Assembly: GCF_013393905.1 (NCBI RefSeq)
Contig: NZ_CP040272.1
Location: 3,840,001 to 3,904,000 of the forward strand
Direction of reading: 5' to 3'
Length of the DNA: 64,000 bases
Origin: Nostoc sp. C052
GTDB taxonomy: Bacteria > Cyanobacteriota > Cyanobacteriia > Cyanobacteriales > Nostocaceae
A program made the position numbers and the translations under genes. The notes under the pieces were generated by a model. That model made no database searches, was not told the origin of the DNA, and worked only from the letters and a program-made list of their open reading frames with translations. Positions 25,814 to 34,733 of this stretch are shown piece after piece (position 1 is the stretch's first letter; every line of letters begins with the position of its first letter).

Positions 25814-27865
25814 GGATTAGACCCTAATAGGGATTTTAGTTGATTGAAATACTTTATTTCTCTTGTTTGCAGTTGTTGTTATTGGTTTCAATCCCTAATA
25901 GGGATTTTAGTTGATTGCAATCTCTTCCAGCCATTCCAACAGTTCAGTTTTCGGACGAAATGTTTCAATCCCTAATAGGGATTTTAGTTGATTGCAATTA
26001 AGAAATGAGCAGAAAGCTTTTAATCGCTCAAAGTTTCAATCCCTAATAGGGATTTTAGTTGATTGCAATTTCTGTAGCTCTTGGTAAAATCACCCAAATC
26101 GAAGTTTCAATCCCTAATAGGGATTTTAGTTGATTGCAATTTGTAAGCTGTAATAATTGATGGCTTACCAATACCTGTTTCAATCCCTAATAGGGATTTT
26201 AGTTGATTGCAATCACACGTTCATCTTTGTAGGTGGCAACGGTGATTTATTGTTTCAATCCCTAATAGGGATTTTAGTTGATTGCAATTCTTTGGCAGAT
26301 TACCTCGCAGTAATTTTCAGATGTTTCAATCCCTAATAGGGATTTTAGTTGATTGCAATAATTAAGAACCGTCTTGGACTGAAAAAAGGACAAGTTTCAA
26401 TCCCTAATAGGGATTTTAGTTGATTGCAATCTTTCTCCTCCAGCAACTCTACTGCTTCTGGAGAGACTGTTTCAATCCCTAATAGGGATTTTAGTTGATT
26501 GCAATGCCTGAGAGAAGAGAATCAGTCTCTCAGGCGACGTTTCAATCCCTAATAGGGATTTTAGTTGATTGCAATTTGGCGTTTTTTCTCAATGTACCCA
26601 ATTTACAACGTTTCAATCCCTAATAGGGATTTTAGTTGATTGCAATAATATTCTTCATTATGCTCAACCCCTGAAAATTCCGTTTCAATCCCTAATAGGG
26701 ATTTTAGTTGATTGCAATTGTAACGCTAGATCCAAGTCAGCAAGCTGCTTTGCAAGTTTCAATCCCTAATAGGGATTTTAGTTGATTGCAATGGAAATTA
26801 CTGGGCCTGGTGGGGGCGATCCCAATGTTTCAATCCCTAATAGGGATTTTAGTTGATTGCAATAGGTTTTATACCGGGTGCTGTAATCTTTGCATTTGTT
26901 TCAATCCCTAATAGGGATTTTAGTTGATTGCAATCTTTCAGTGCTAACGAGAGAGAACAGATACTCAAGTTTCAATCCCTAATAGGGATTTTAGTTGATT
27001 GCAATTTAAATCAGTTCCATTGAGTGCCGACTCTTGACGGGTTTCAATCCCTAATAGGGATTTTAGTTGATTGCAATTCCCAGATTTTAATCAAGTCCCC
27101 TTGCCGATCAGTAGTTTCAATCCCTAATAGGGATTTTAGTTGATTGCAATCTGCTGGAGCATTAGAGAAGGAGGGCTATTCGCCTGTTTCAATCCCTAAT
27201 AGGGATTTTAGTTGATTGCAATGAAGTTAAGCTTAGATTCTAGCCCTACCTCTTTTGCTGTTTCAATCCCTAATAGGGATTTTAGTTGATTGCAATACTT
27301 TGCTTGAGCAAGAGGGCTTTTCATTCCAAGTTTCAATCCCTAATAGGGATTTTAGTTGATTGCAATTTAGTTCGATTGAGGAATTCCAGCAAGATATAGA
27401 AGTTTCAATCCCTAATAGGGATTTTAGTTGATTGCAATGAATGAGCCATCTGGGTTAAGCCACATTTTCTTGTGTTTCAATCCCTAATAGGGATTTTAGT
27501 TGATTGCAATCTAAAGTCGGCATGGTTGCCATACATTGCTTTGAGTTTCAATCCCTAATAGGGATTTTAGTTGATTGCAATTTAATGTATTGATCTCTAC
27601 TGGTAGTAGTAATATGTTTCAATCCCTAATAGGGATTTTAGTTGATTGCAATAATGGTACTGGAGCTTATTCAGCATTAGAAGAAGGGTTTCAATCCCTA
27701 ATAGGGATTTTAGTTGATTGCAATATGTCAGCAAAATTAAAAGCTAGTGGAAAGTATGTTTCAATCCCTAATAGGGATTTTAGTTGATTGCAATTCTATC
27801 CTGATTATGCAAACACAAAATTTGCAATGTTTCAATCCCTAATAGGGATTTTAGTTGATTGCAAT
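25814..27865 (-). CRISPR. CRISPR array: 28 perfect 37-bp repeats plus one degenerate
   Basis: On the plus strand the repeat starts GTTTCAATCCC and ends GTTGATTGCAAT. On the minus strand it ends GGGATTGAAAC, giving the ATTGAAAC 5' handle usual for type I-D/III-like cyanobacterial repeats, so I assign minus-strand transcription. Perfect repeats start at 25885, 25962, 26033 and on to 27829. Spacers are 33-40 bp and all differ. The repeat at 25814-25850 has lost its conserved end, as expected for the leader-distal end. AATCCC/GGGATT forms the internal stem. No cas genes are in the window. Confidence 0.97.
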
Positions 27866-28117
27866 GGCTGGCGTCTGAAAGCTCTGTGTTATTTGGTTTT
27901 CAAGGTTCAATAGCGCGAATGCGAAAATCATAACATAAGGAGTGGTAATTGTGCTAGATGTAAATAGCTGAAAGTCAGTCTATATAAGGTGCGCGGATAG
28001 TTTAAAGATGATATAGCCCTGAAATCCTTGTATATACGACGAGCTAGCCATTTTTGTTGTTACCCCTTCTCCAACACCTACCCATTCGCGCATTTGGCAA
28101 GAAAATTAGTCGATTAT
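27866..28117 (-). promoter_or_regulatory. presumed CRISPR leader
   Basis: This 252-bp non-coding stretch abuts the last perfect repeat on the side opposite the degenerate repeat. It lies between the array and the KaiB-domain gene and has no ORF with coding character. Read on the minus strand it is AT-rich and contains TTATATAGACTGAC and TTGAACCTTGAAAA, which suits a promoter and leader. The exact promoter is not resolved. Confidence 0.65.
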
Positions 28118-28885
28118 TTAAAATGTTTCCTTAGCAGCTAGCATTTGTAAAATCTTTTCTACATGATCCAACTCTCCAACAATTCGCCGAATTGGGTGAG
28201 GCCAAACTTTGACAAGGGTAGGAGTTGCAGAAACTTGATTGAGTTCCGCTTGTTCTGGATGACTTAAAACATCAATCACCTTTAGAGTATAAGGATGTCC
28301 GAGCGATCGCTCTAATAATTCATGTAAATTCTGAAGGATGCGTTCAGTAGTACTGCTATGTCCGGCGACAAACAAGCGGAGAACATAGCCTTGTGCGATC
28401 GCTTCTTTTTTTTGGACTATAACTGGTTGGTGGTATTTTGGCACAGGTTCAGAAAGGTCTAGGCGAACAATTAAATCGTGATCTTCCCAAAGCTGCGGGA
28501 ATGAGGAACGATAAGTTGTTAACACCATGCGATCGCACAACCCCTCTTGCCAAGGAGCTGCTTGCCATACTAACTCCCCTGTGCCAAAAATGGCATTAAG
28601 CAAAGCTTGATGTCTAATTACAGCCGGATAAGCTTCAGCAAAAGTTCGCACTTGTTGAGTTCGCGGATCTAACCAGTTGTCAATAGTTGCAGTATAACAA
28701 GGCACTAAAAAATGCGGCGGCTCTGGCAAATCTAGAATTTCTTGCAAAGCCGAACACAAATGCAAATGCCATCGACCCTGCTTGCTAGGGTCGATGCAGT
28801 AAATTAAATCTCCTCCAGGTGTAAATAGGGCAATGCCTTTAAACAACTGGGGTGTAGATAGTTTATTTGTCGTCAAGTTATTCAC
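28118..28885 (-). CDS. protein with C-terminal KaiB-like (thioredoxin-fold) domain
   Basis: The C-terminal third (about residues 165-250) is KaiB-like: YVLRLFVAGHSSTTERILQNL, YTLKVIDVLSHPEQAE, and ATPTLVKVWPHPIRRIVGEL. KaiB proteins are about 100 residues, but this one has 255. The first 160 residues (with LFTPGGDLIYCIDPSKQGRWH) are unfamiliar and may be a sensor or partner domain. KaiB acts in the circadian clock with KaiA and KaiC, but no kai gene is nearby. SasA also carries a KaiB-like domain, so a signalling role is possible. Clock function is not shown. Confidence 0.82.
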   Translation of the reverse strand: MNNLTTNKLSTPQLFKGIALFTPGGDLIYCIDPSKQGRWHLHLCSALQEILDLPEPPHFLVPCYTATIDNWLDPRTQQVRTFAEAYPAVIRHQALLNAIFGTGELVWQAAPWQEGLCDRMVLTTYRSSFPQLWEDHDLIVRLDLSEPVPKYHQPVIVQKKEAIAQGYVLRLFVAGHSSTTERILQNLHELLERSLGHPYTLKVIDVLSHPEQAELNQVSATPTLVKVWPHPIRRIVGELDHVEKILQMLAAKETF

Positions 28886-28994
28886 AGAGGTTAGGAAGCT
28901 AAAAGTAAAAAATTCTCTCTTTTACCTTTTACCTTAGCGATAACCGCAACCAGGATTACAAAGATATTTGGAATTAGGGAGTAATGATTTTAGA

Positions 28995-29047
28995 TTTTAG
29001 ATTTTGGATTAAATTTCAATCTAAAATCATCAATCCAAAATCTAAAA
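28995..29047. repeat. 16-bp inverted repeat in the pilT-kaiB-like gap
   Basis: TTTTAGATTTTGGATT and its exact complement are separated by 21 bp. It lies downstream of pilT on the minus strand and may terminate it. The rest of the gap is AT-rich with a CCCCAATC heptamer pair beside pilT. Confidence 0.7.
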
Positions 29048-29069
29048 TTGAATTCCCCAATCCCCAATC

Positions 29070-30341
29070 CTAAACCCGACCTCGGAGAAACTGCGCCATT
29101 TCGTTAGGAGTTGGCGACATTTCTAAAGCAGTTTCTTCAGTGATGCGACCGTCTTGATAGAGATTGAGTAATGACTGATTCATCGTAATCATCCCGTCAA
29201 AGCTGGCTTGTTTCATCAACTCGCCAATTTCATCATACTTACCATCTTTGATCCATTCTTTAATAGCCTCAGTATTAATCAGCACATCATGGAAAGCAGC
29301 CCGCTTACCGTCAGTTGTGCGACACAAACCTTGAGCAATTACAGCCACTAAAGACTCAGAAATTGCCACCCGCATTGCATCTTGCTCATCACCAGAGTAG
29401 AGGTTAAGAATCCGCTCAATGGTTTTGACAGCGCTATTAGTGTGCAGGGTTCCCATGACCAAGTGACCTGTTTGAGCGGCTTTTAGGGCGGTGTTGACTG
29501 TTTCCTTATCCCGCATTTCCCCCACCAGAATCAAATCTGGATCTTCCCGCAAAGCTGCTTTCAAAGCGTTGTCAAATTTCCGGGTATGCATTCCCACTTC
29601 GCGCTGTTTGACTAAAGACTTGCGGCTTTGATGGATAAATTCTATCGGGTCTTCAATGGTAATGATATGCTTGGCCATCTCTTTATTGATGTAGTCAACC
29701 ATCGCTGCCATTGTGGTGGACTTACCAGAACCAGTGGGCCCAGTTACCAAAATGAGACCTTTGTGGTGATGACAAATATCCCGAAAAACTGGAGGTAATC
29801 TCAACTGTTCCATAGTTAAGATTTTCAGCGGAATTAACCGCAACACCATTGCAGGCCCTCTAAGAGTACCAAAAACATTAATCCGCACGCGAGCAAAGTC
29901 ATATTGAGTTGCTCCGTCAAATTCTAAATGTTCTTCAAATCGCTGAATTTCCGCCTCACTCATCACCTCCCGCAACCAATTCATAAAAGCTGCTTTATCT
30001 GTTTCGGGATAATCCATTGATTGAATTTCTCCTCGGCTGCGGAAGCGTGGTACTTCACCTACTCCTAAGTGAAGGTCAGAATATCCCTGGTCGTAAGCTT
30101 CCCTAATTAACTTCTCTAAAGTTGGCCCTGCATTACTGTTCTGAGGGCGAACTGAAGTTGGTATTGGTGGTGGACTACCCGGACGATGACCTGCAACAGG
30201 CGGGTTACTTGACATATCTAGTGTTTGTGTCATCTGCCGCGGCGTACTAACGGTTGGGGTTGGCGGTGGTGGCGGCGGCATTGGTGGTAGGTTACGTCCA
30301 GGAGCAGAGTTAGTAGTTAATGGAGACTGTGATTCTGTCAT
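29070..30341 (-). CDS. pilT: type IV pilus retraction ATPase PilT
   Basis: PilT is a hexameric ATPase that retracts type IV pili for twitching motility and DNA uptake. The 423-residue protein has a Pro-rich N-terminal extension (about 1-65, with a run of Pro). Then come Walker A GPTGSGKSTT, the Asp-box region ITIEDPIEFIH, Walker B LILVGEMRDKET, and the His-box GHLVMGTLHTNSAVKTIERI. The C-terminus EMAQFLRGRV fits. The Pro-rich tail is longer than in model PilTs. Confidence 0.95.
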   Translation of the reverse strand: MTESQSPLTTNSAPGRNLPPMPPPPPPTPTVSTPRQMTQTLDMSSNPPVAGHRPGSPPPIPTSVRPQNSNAGPTLEKLIREAYDQGYSDLHLGVGEVPRFRSRGEIQSMDYPETDKAAFMNWLREVMSEAEIQRFEEHLEFDGATQYDFARVRINVFGTLRGPAMVLRLIPLKILTMEQLRLPPVFRDICHHHKGLILVTGPTGSGKSTTMAAMVDYINKEMAKHIITIEDPIEFIHQSRKSLVKQREVGMHTRKFDNALKAALREDPDLILVGEMRDKETVNTALKAAQTGHLVMGTLHTNSAVKTIERILNLYSGDEQDAMRVAISESLVAVIAQGLCRTTDGKRAAFHDVLINTEAIKEWIKDGKYDEIGELMKQASFDGMITMNQSLLNLYQDGRITEETALEMSPTPNEMAQFLRGRV

Positions 30342-31070
30342 ATATCTTCACATTTGGCAGTTAAAAAGTTGAATTAACGAGAAGTCAAGTCACTTGCTTT
30401 GATGACTTTTGAAAAATGCTTGTCTGCAAGCTTTAGCAGTGATGTAAGACGATTGAAACTCTAGAACCACGGTCAATCCATTTAATCCACCTCAATTGGT
30501 ATCTTTTTTTTCTGAGATTTCACTACTCAGAAAATTTAGATAAATTATTTAACTTATCTAACCTGGTTTAACACACGTAAGGACTCAAAACACCTCAGCA
30601 AATATACATTGATTTAGAAGTATTTTTTAATACTTTGTTTTTGAAGTAAATTTTATTAGGATTTAGATGAGAAATTTATTTCAGGTATGGAAACGAATTG
30701 CCAGCAATTAACAGCACAACTACTGACAGATCATTTATTCAGCCCATATAGGAATTATGAGAACCACTGCTAATTTTTATAAGAAATGTTAAGTTGAATC
30801 GAATCTATATCGTGGGGATCAAGGCTAAAAGCTTACACCTTTTAGGTTATATATCTCAAGATAGATGTAGTAAACAAGTTTTTTTAATAGATAGAAATTT
30901 GAGCTTATATCCATAATTACAAAAAATTAACTGTAAACTTTAGTAAACAAATGCTCATTTTTCCCATTAGTTTTTATATACTGAATTTCACTGAAAGAAT
31001 TCAGTTTTACTCGCAAAAAGCGAGATATGACTGAAATTAAAATATGTTCTGTATTTTGGGAGGAAAAGTC
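30342..31070. other. 729-bp gap, divergent promoter region
   Basis: This is an AT-rich stretch between divergent pilT and the 31071 gene. CTGAATT and AATTCAG near 30981-31003 form a hairpin just upstream of the small membrane-protein gene, and GGGAGGAAAAGTC gives its ribosome site. I found no gene, tRNA or tandem repeat. Confidence 0.5.
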
Positions 31071-31442
31071 ATGGTTTCTGCTCAAAGCTCTAATCTAGGA
31101 AAGACCTACTCCTTGTTGATGATTAAAAGCTTTTTAATATGGACTTTTACATTAGCAGTATGCTTGTTGGTTGTGGGTTTTCCACTAGTTGTCTTTATGG
31201 CTACGGTCGGATGTCTGTTGTCGATTATCTTGCAATCGGTGATGCCTGTTAGTGCGGTTTTGCTGGTAGCTGGTGCTTTAATCATGTTTAATGTCATGGC
31301 AGTTGTATTGGCTGCGGGTGTGCTAACTGCTAAAGGAGTTCATCCTAGTGAAGTTAAATGGTTAAGCTGGCTGCATGGAGAGGCAGACCAAACGCAGACT
31401 ACTGTTTACGCTGCTTGCCCTCTAACTTGTGAGATTAAATAG
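31071..31442 (+). CDS. small hypothetical membrane protein
   Basis: From ATG 31071 (MVSAQSSNLGKTYSLLMIK) the protein has 123 residues, with GGGAGG nine bases upstream. Two long hydrophobic stretches (about 20-55 and 60-90) form two to three membrane helices. The tail contains HPSEVKWLSWLHGEA and ends YAACPLTCEIK with two Cys. I do not recognise the family. A terminator follows at 31475. Confidence 0.6.
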   Translation: MVSAQSSNLGKTYSLLMIKSFLIWTFTLAVCLLVVGFPLVVFMATVGCLLSIILQSVMPVSAVLLVAGALIMFNVMAVVLAAGVLTAKGVHPSEVKWLSWLHGEADQTQTTVYAACPLTCEIK

Positions 31443-31474
31443 TTATTACAAGTGAATTGACAAACAGTGCGTCT

Positions 31475-31496
31475 GCCCGGTTAAGCCGGGTTTTTT
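31475..31496 (+). terminator. rho-independent terminator
   Basis: GCCCGGTTAAGCCGGG is followed by TTTTTT, 32 bp after the stop of the small membrane protein. A second, slightly diverged copy with the same flanks lies at 31793-31816. Confidence 0.85.
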
Positions 31497-31545
31497 CATT
31501 TGTGAGATCAAAATATAGTCAAATAGTCATTGGTCATTAGTCATT

Positions 31546-31688
31546 AACATGAGTTCTACAGACCTCTCCCTGCCTTGAACTAAAGTTCAAGTCTGTCCCT
31601 CTCCGAGTCGGAGAGGGACAGACTTTGCGTAGTAAAACCAGGGAGAGGTCTTTTAGGTGGACATGATATGACCAGTCGAACTCATGTT
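31546..31688. repeat. 143-bp nested fold-back element (MITE-like)
   Basis: The outer arms AACATGAGTTC (31546-31556) and GAACTCATGTT (31678-31688) are exact complements. Inside, GACCTCTCCCTG (31561) pairs with CAGGGAGAGGTC (31639-31650). TTGAAC/GTTCAA (31575-31590) and GTCTGTCCCTCTCCGA with its complement (31591-31623) form two inner hairpins. Heptamer repeats flank it on both sides. Confidence 0.8.
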
Positions 31689-31719
31689 CATTAGTACCAA
31701 CGACCAATGACCAATGACT

Positions 31720-31775
31720 AAAGCGGCGGGGTAGCTATCCCTCTCCACCCACTTGATGGAGTTTCCCGCCGCTTT
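31720..31775. repeat. 11-bp inverted repeat with 34-bp loop
   Basis: AAAGCGGCGGG and CCCGCCGCTTT are exact complements. The hairpin is adjacent to STRR heptamers and to the second terminator copy. No gene lies in 31443-31937. Confidence 0.75.
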
Positions 31776-31792
31776 CAATAAACAGTGCATTT

Positions 31793-31816
31793 GCCCGGTG
31801 AAGCTGGGTTTTTTTA
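31793..31816 (+). terminator. second copy of the terminator
   Basis: GCCCGGTGAAGCTGGG (one G-U pair) is followed by seven T. The preceding AAACAGTGC matches the first copy at 31462, so a terminator segment was duplicated, with the 143-bp fold-back element lying between the copies. Confidence 0.75.
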
Positions 31817-31937
31817 TATCTTGTGTGATTTATGATTTTATATTTATGGTTTGTGTGATGATTGACCGCCCACTCTTGACTATTGAGCAAAGACCATTGA
31901 CTATAACCATTGGCAAATTACAGATGACCAATAACTA

Positions 31938-33068
31938 ATGACTAATCAAAAACGTGTTTGCATTATCTTAGGTACTCGCCCAGAAGCGATCAAACTAGCT
32001 CCGGTGATTCAGGTTTTCCAGAAGTATTCAGGTTTTGAGTTGCAAGTAATTTTAACTGGACAGCATCGGGAAATGGTTGAGCAAGTTATGCAACTGTTTA
32101 ATATCAAGTCAGATTATAACTTGGAAATTATGCAGGTTCAGCAATCTCTGAATGATATTACTTGCCGTAGTTTACAAGGGTTAGAAGCATTATTTAAGGT
32201 GGAAAAGCCAGATTTAGTAATCGTGCAGGGGGATACTACCACGGCTTTTGCGGCAGCTTTGGCAGCTTTTTATCAAAAAATCCCTGTTGGTCATGTAGAA
32301 GCAGGGTTAAGGACTGATGATATATTCAATCCTTACCCAGAAGAAGCTAATCGGCGGTTGATTTCTCAAATTACTCAGTTGCACTTTGCGCCGACTCCTT
32401 GGGCTGTGGAAAATTTGCACCGTTCTGGTGTTTTGGGTGAAATTCACATGACGGGTAACACGGTAATTGATGCCTTGTTGAATGTCGCAGCAACCCAAGT
32501 AGTTTGTAATGTACCAGGTTTAGACTGGGAATCATATCGAGTTCTGTTAGCAACAGTGCATCGCCGGGAGAATTGGGGAGAACCTCTAGAAGCGATCGCT
32601 CAGGGCTTTTTACAAATTTTAGACAAGTTTCCTGATACAGCTTTGCTGTTACCATTGCACCGCAATCCCACAGTGCGAGTTCCATTGCAAGAACTTTTAG
32701 GGAATCATCCCCGAATTTTCTTGACAGAACCTCTAGATTATGGTGAATTGGTAGCAGCAATTGGGCGATCGCATCTTTTGCTGACTGACTCTGGTGGCTT
32801 GCAAGAAGAAGCCCCCAGTTTGGGAAAACCAGTACTGGTTTTGAGAGACACCACCGAAAGGCCGGAGGCTGTGACAGCTGGTACAGCAAAACTTGTAGGC
32901 ACTACAAGTGAAAACATTTTTGCAGCTGCTAGCGAGTTACTCAGTGACTCAGATGCCTATGAAGCGATGGCAAATGCAATCAATCCCTTTGGGGATGGTC
33001 ATGCCGCAGAGCGCATTTTGCAGATTGTGCAAAATTACTTGGGTATTTCATCAGAAACATCAACTTAG
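31938..33068 (+). CDS. wecB: UDP-N-acetylglucosamine 2-epimerase (non-hydrolysing)
   Basis: The enzyme interconverts UDP-GlcNAc and UDP-ManNAc for surface polysaccharide. The 376-residue protein has GTRPEAIKLAPVI at the N-terminus, then VQGDTTTAFAAAL, HVEAGLRTDD and NPYPEEANRRL. Later blocks are THRRENWG-like TVHRRENWGEP, LLLTDSGGLQEEAPSLGKP and VLRDTTERPEA. These are all the family hallmarks. The start ATGACTAAT lies inside a heptamer repeat (ACTAATG) and has no clear ribosome site. Confidence 0.95.
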   Translation: MTNQKRVCIILGTRPEAIKLAPVIQVFQKYSGFELQVILTGQHREMVEQVMQLFNIKSDYNLEIMQVQQSLNDITCRSLQGLEALFKVEKPDLVIVQGDTTTAFAAALAAFYQKIPVGHVEAGLRTDDIFNPYPEEANRRLISQITQLHFAPTPWAVENLHRSGVLGEIHMTGNTVIDALLNVAATQVVCNVPGLDWESYRVLLATVHRRENWGEPLEAIAQGFLQILDKFPDTALLLPLHRNPTVRVPLQELLGNHPRIFLTEPLDYGELVAAIGRSHLLLTDSGGLQEEAPSLGKPVLVLRDTTERPEAVTAGTAKLVGTTSENIFAAASELLSDSDAYEAMANAINPFGDGHAAERILQIVQNYLGISSETST

Positions 33069-33301
33069 GAACTTATAGATTAAACAAAGTGCAAAATTTC
33101 TGTTTTGTAGGGTGTATAAAATCGGTTTTGATCCCGGTTTTTCATTTTTACCAGTTCTTGTGTAATGAGGTCATCTTGCCCGCCTGATGACGGGCGAGAC
33201 AGTGCGAATTTTTGATTTAAGTTCCTGATTTATGATTTCTCTCGATCGCGCCAGAAAACAGGTAGAACTTGGAAAAGAGATTTTTCAAAGGTGGCTTCTG
33301 G
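33069..33301. other. gap with a weak hairpin
   Basis: CCCGCCTGATGACGGG-type pairing (GCCCG with CGGGC) lies near 33180-33195 between convergent wecB and the peptidoglycan-binding gene. Nothing else is seen. Confidence 0.4.
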
Positions 33302-33892
33302 CTAAATACCCAGAGCAGATCGAGTTTCAGGCCCCACAACACCATCTACCAGTAGACCTTTACTTTGCTGAAAGCTTCGGACTCGGCTAACAGTTTCTTG
33401 ACCATAAATTCCATCAACTGTGAGATTACCTAAAGCTGTTTGAACATCTCTGACCAGCTGACCTTTAGAACCAGGGGTAAGAATCACCGAACCACCAACA
33501 CCACCAGGTTTAGTCACAGGAGGGTTGTTAGGTTTATCACCAATCCATCGGGCAAAAACGTATCTACCCGTAGAAAGCCTAGCAAAACCGTTTTCATACC
33601 TTTCAATTTCTGGAAGTGTCGCCCCATTTGATACACAATCTACATAAGAGTAGTTAGTACTTGGGCCTGTACGGATACGTAAACAACTGCCGTTAGTTTT
33701 TACATAAGCAGCCGAACTCATTTGAATTTGGCTGACAGCACCAAGTAATACACCAACACCAGCTAAAGCTAACCAAGCCGAAGATTTTAGTAGTTTTTTC
33801 CAATTGAATTGAGGTTTAGGGAGATTATACTTAGGGTTTCCAGATGCCTCTTCTTGAGCAATAAACATGTGGGAATAAGCAAGATATTCCAT
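33302..33892 (-). CDS. membrane-anchored protein with SH3-like and peptidoglycan-binding domains
   Basis: This 196-residue protein has a cytoplasmic tail (about 1-35), one membrane segment (SAWLALAGVGVLLGAVSQI), then an SH3b-like region (NGSCLRIRTGPSTNYSYVDC, about 67-115). It ends with a PG_binding_1 domain: SKGQLVRDVQTALGNLTVDGIYGQETVSRVRSFQQSKGLLVDGVVGPETRSALGI. It probably binds cell-wall glycan from the membrane. AAGGAG lies seven bases before the ATG. No catalytic domain is present. Confidence 0.88.
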   Translation of the reverse strand: MEYLAYSHMFIAQEEASGNPKYNLPKPQFNWKKLLKSSAWLALAGVGVLLGAVSQIQMSSAAYVKTNGSCLRIRTGPSTNYSYVDCVSNGATLPEIERYENGFARLSTGRYVFARWIGDKPNNPPVTKPGGVGGSVILTPGSKGQLVRDVQTALGNLTVDGIYGQETVSRVRSFQQSKGLLVDGVVGPETRSALGI

Positions 33893-34377
33893 AATTCGCT
33901 CCTTTATATGAAAAAATGAGTACTCGCAGAGAACTACTTGGCTGTTCTCTGTATTTATTCTTAGTATATTTTATATCACTGTTCTTTTAAAAGGTTTTTT
34001 TGGTAGCAAAATTAAGAAAAAATAAAACTGGTCATTGGTCATTAGTACTAATGATTAAGGAGTAATGACTTGTTTGAGTCCAAATAAACTCACAAAGAAG
34101 CTAACTAGTCTAAGTCTCTCGGCTTGTATACGATCGCCTGCCGAGGCCTCATATCCTTTTTCAATATTTTTCAATATTTATTAAGTTTTAATTTTAGAAG
34201 AATCTGAAGACTTTTTGGTATACTACGGTAAATCAGTCCATTTATCGGAGTATATGCTTAGGCTGAAAAAGTCGAACTCACAAAAACTCAATAAAAGCAA
34301 GTATTTTTTACTACAATTTCAGATTTTTTATCACTCCAAGCTAGATTACTTATCTGGCGGTTCACTGCGTCCATTAA
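33893..34377. other. gap without a supported gene
   Basis: This is AT-rich, with a short CATTGGTCATTAGT heptamer run near 34032. The open frame at 34215-34400 has no recognisable product. The next bases are gene relics. Confidence 0.45.
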
Positions 34378-34524
34378 ATACTTGCTGTGTATCAATTTAA
34401 CGTAGTATTAGCACATAAAGATTTTGCTGATAGTTTTTTTATTGGTTTATTGCCAGACGACTGTAGTTTTGAGACAAAAGAGTTGTATGACGAAAGCTCT
34501 ATGATGAACATCGACTCAAAATGA
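34378..34524 (+). pseudogene. C-terminal relic of an unknown gene
   Basis: An open frame runs from a stop at 34375 to TGA 34522 without an ATG. It encodes VYQFNVVLAHKDFADSFF followed by IGLLPDDCSFETKELYDE, which reads as real protein. Its stop overlaps the ATG of the next relic as ATGA, the signature of a coupled operon. The family is unknown. Confidence 0.5.
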
Positions 34525-34625
34525 GTGTAATGCAAACTTTACAGTATTTCAATTCCAGAAAATATCGTCTATTTTTTAGCGGACAAATGTTATCGATGAG
34601 TTTTACAAGCAATTATAAAAAATAG
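34521..34625 (+). pseudogene. N-terminal relic of an MFS transporter
   Basis: Only 34 residues remain before a stop: MSVMQTLQYFNSRKYRLFF, then SGQMLSM. LNSRNYRLFFxGQ-like starts are typical of cyanobacterial MFS permeases (EntS-like), where a long transporter should follow. The rest is missing, so this is a decayed fragment. Confidence 0.6.
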
Positions 34626-34733
34626 AGAATTTACTGCATCAAAATTATATTAAACAGGAAAATATTTTAGAGTCAAGCTTGTGTGATAGATTATCTAAAA
34701 ACCGCGTTTCTGACCTAAGACTAATACAAGAAT

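Noticed and set aside
26569..27787. Open frames inside the CRISPR array
   Set aside because: They are built from the repeat and spacers and share FQSLIGILVDCN in every unit, so they are repeat artefacts.
25814..27865. Plus-strand transcription of the CRISPR array
   Set aside because: The degenerate repeat and the GATTGAAAC handle both fit the minus strand better.
31753..31938. 61-residue open frame ending at wecB
   Set aside because: It covers a terminator and heptamer repeats.
34215..34400. 61-residue open frame before the gene relics
   Set aside because: Low-complexity basic sequence with no family match; probably chance.
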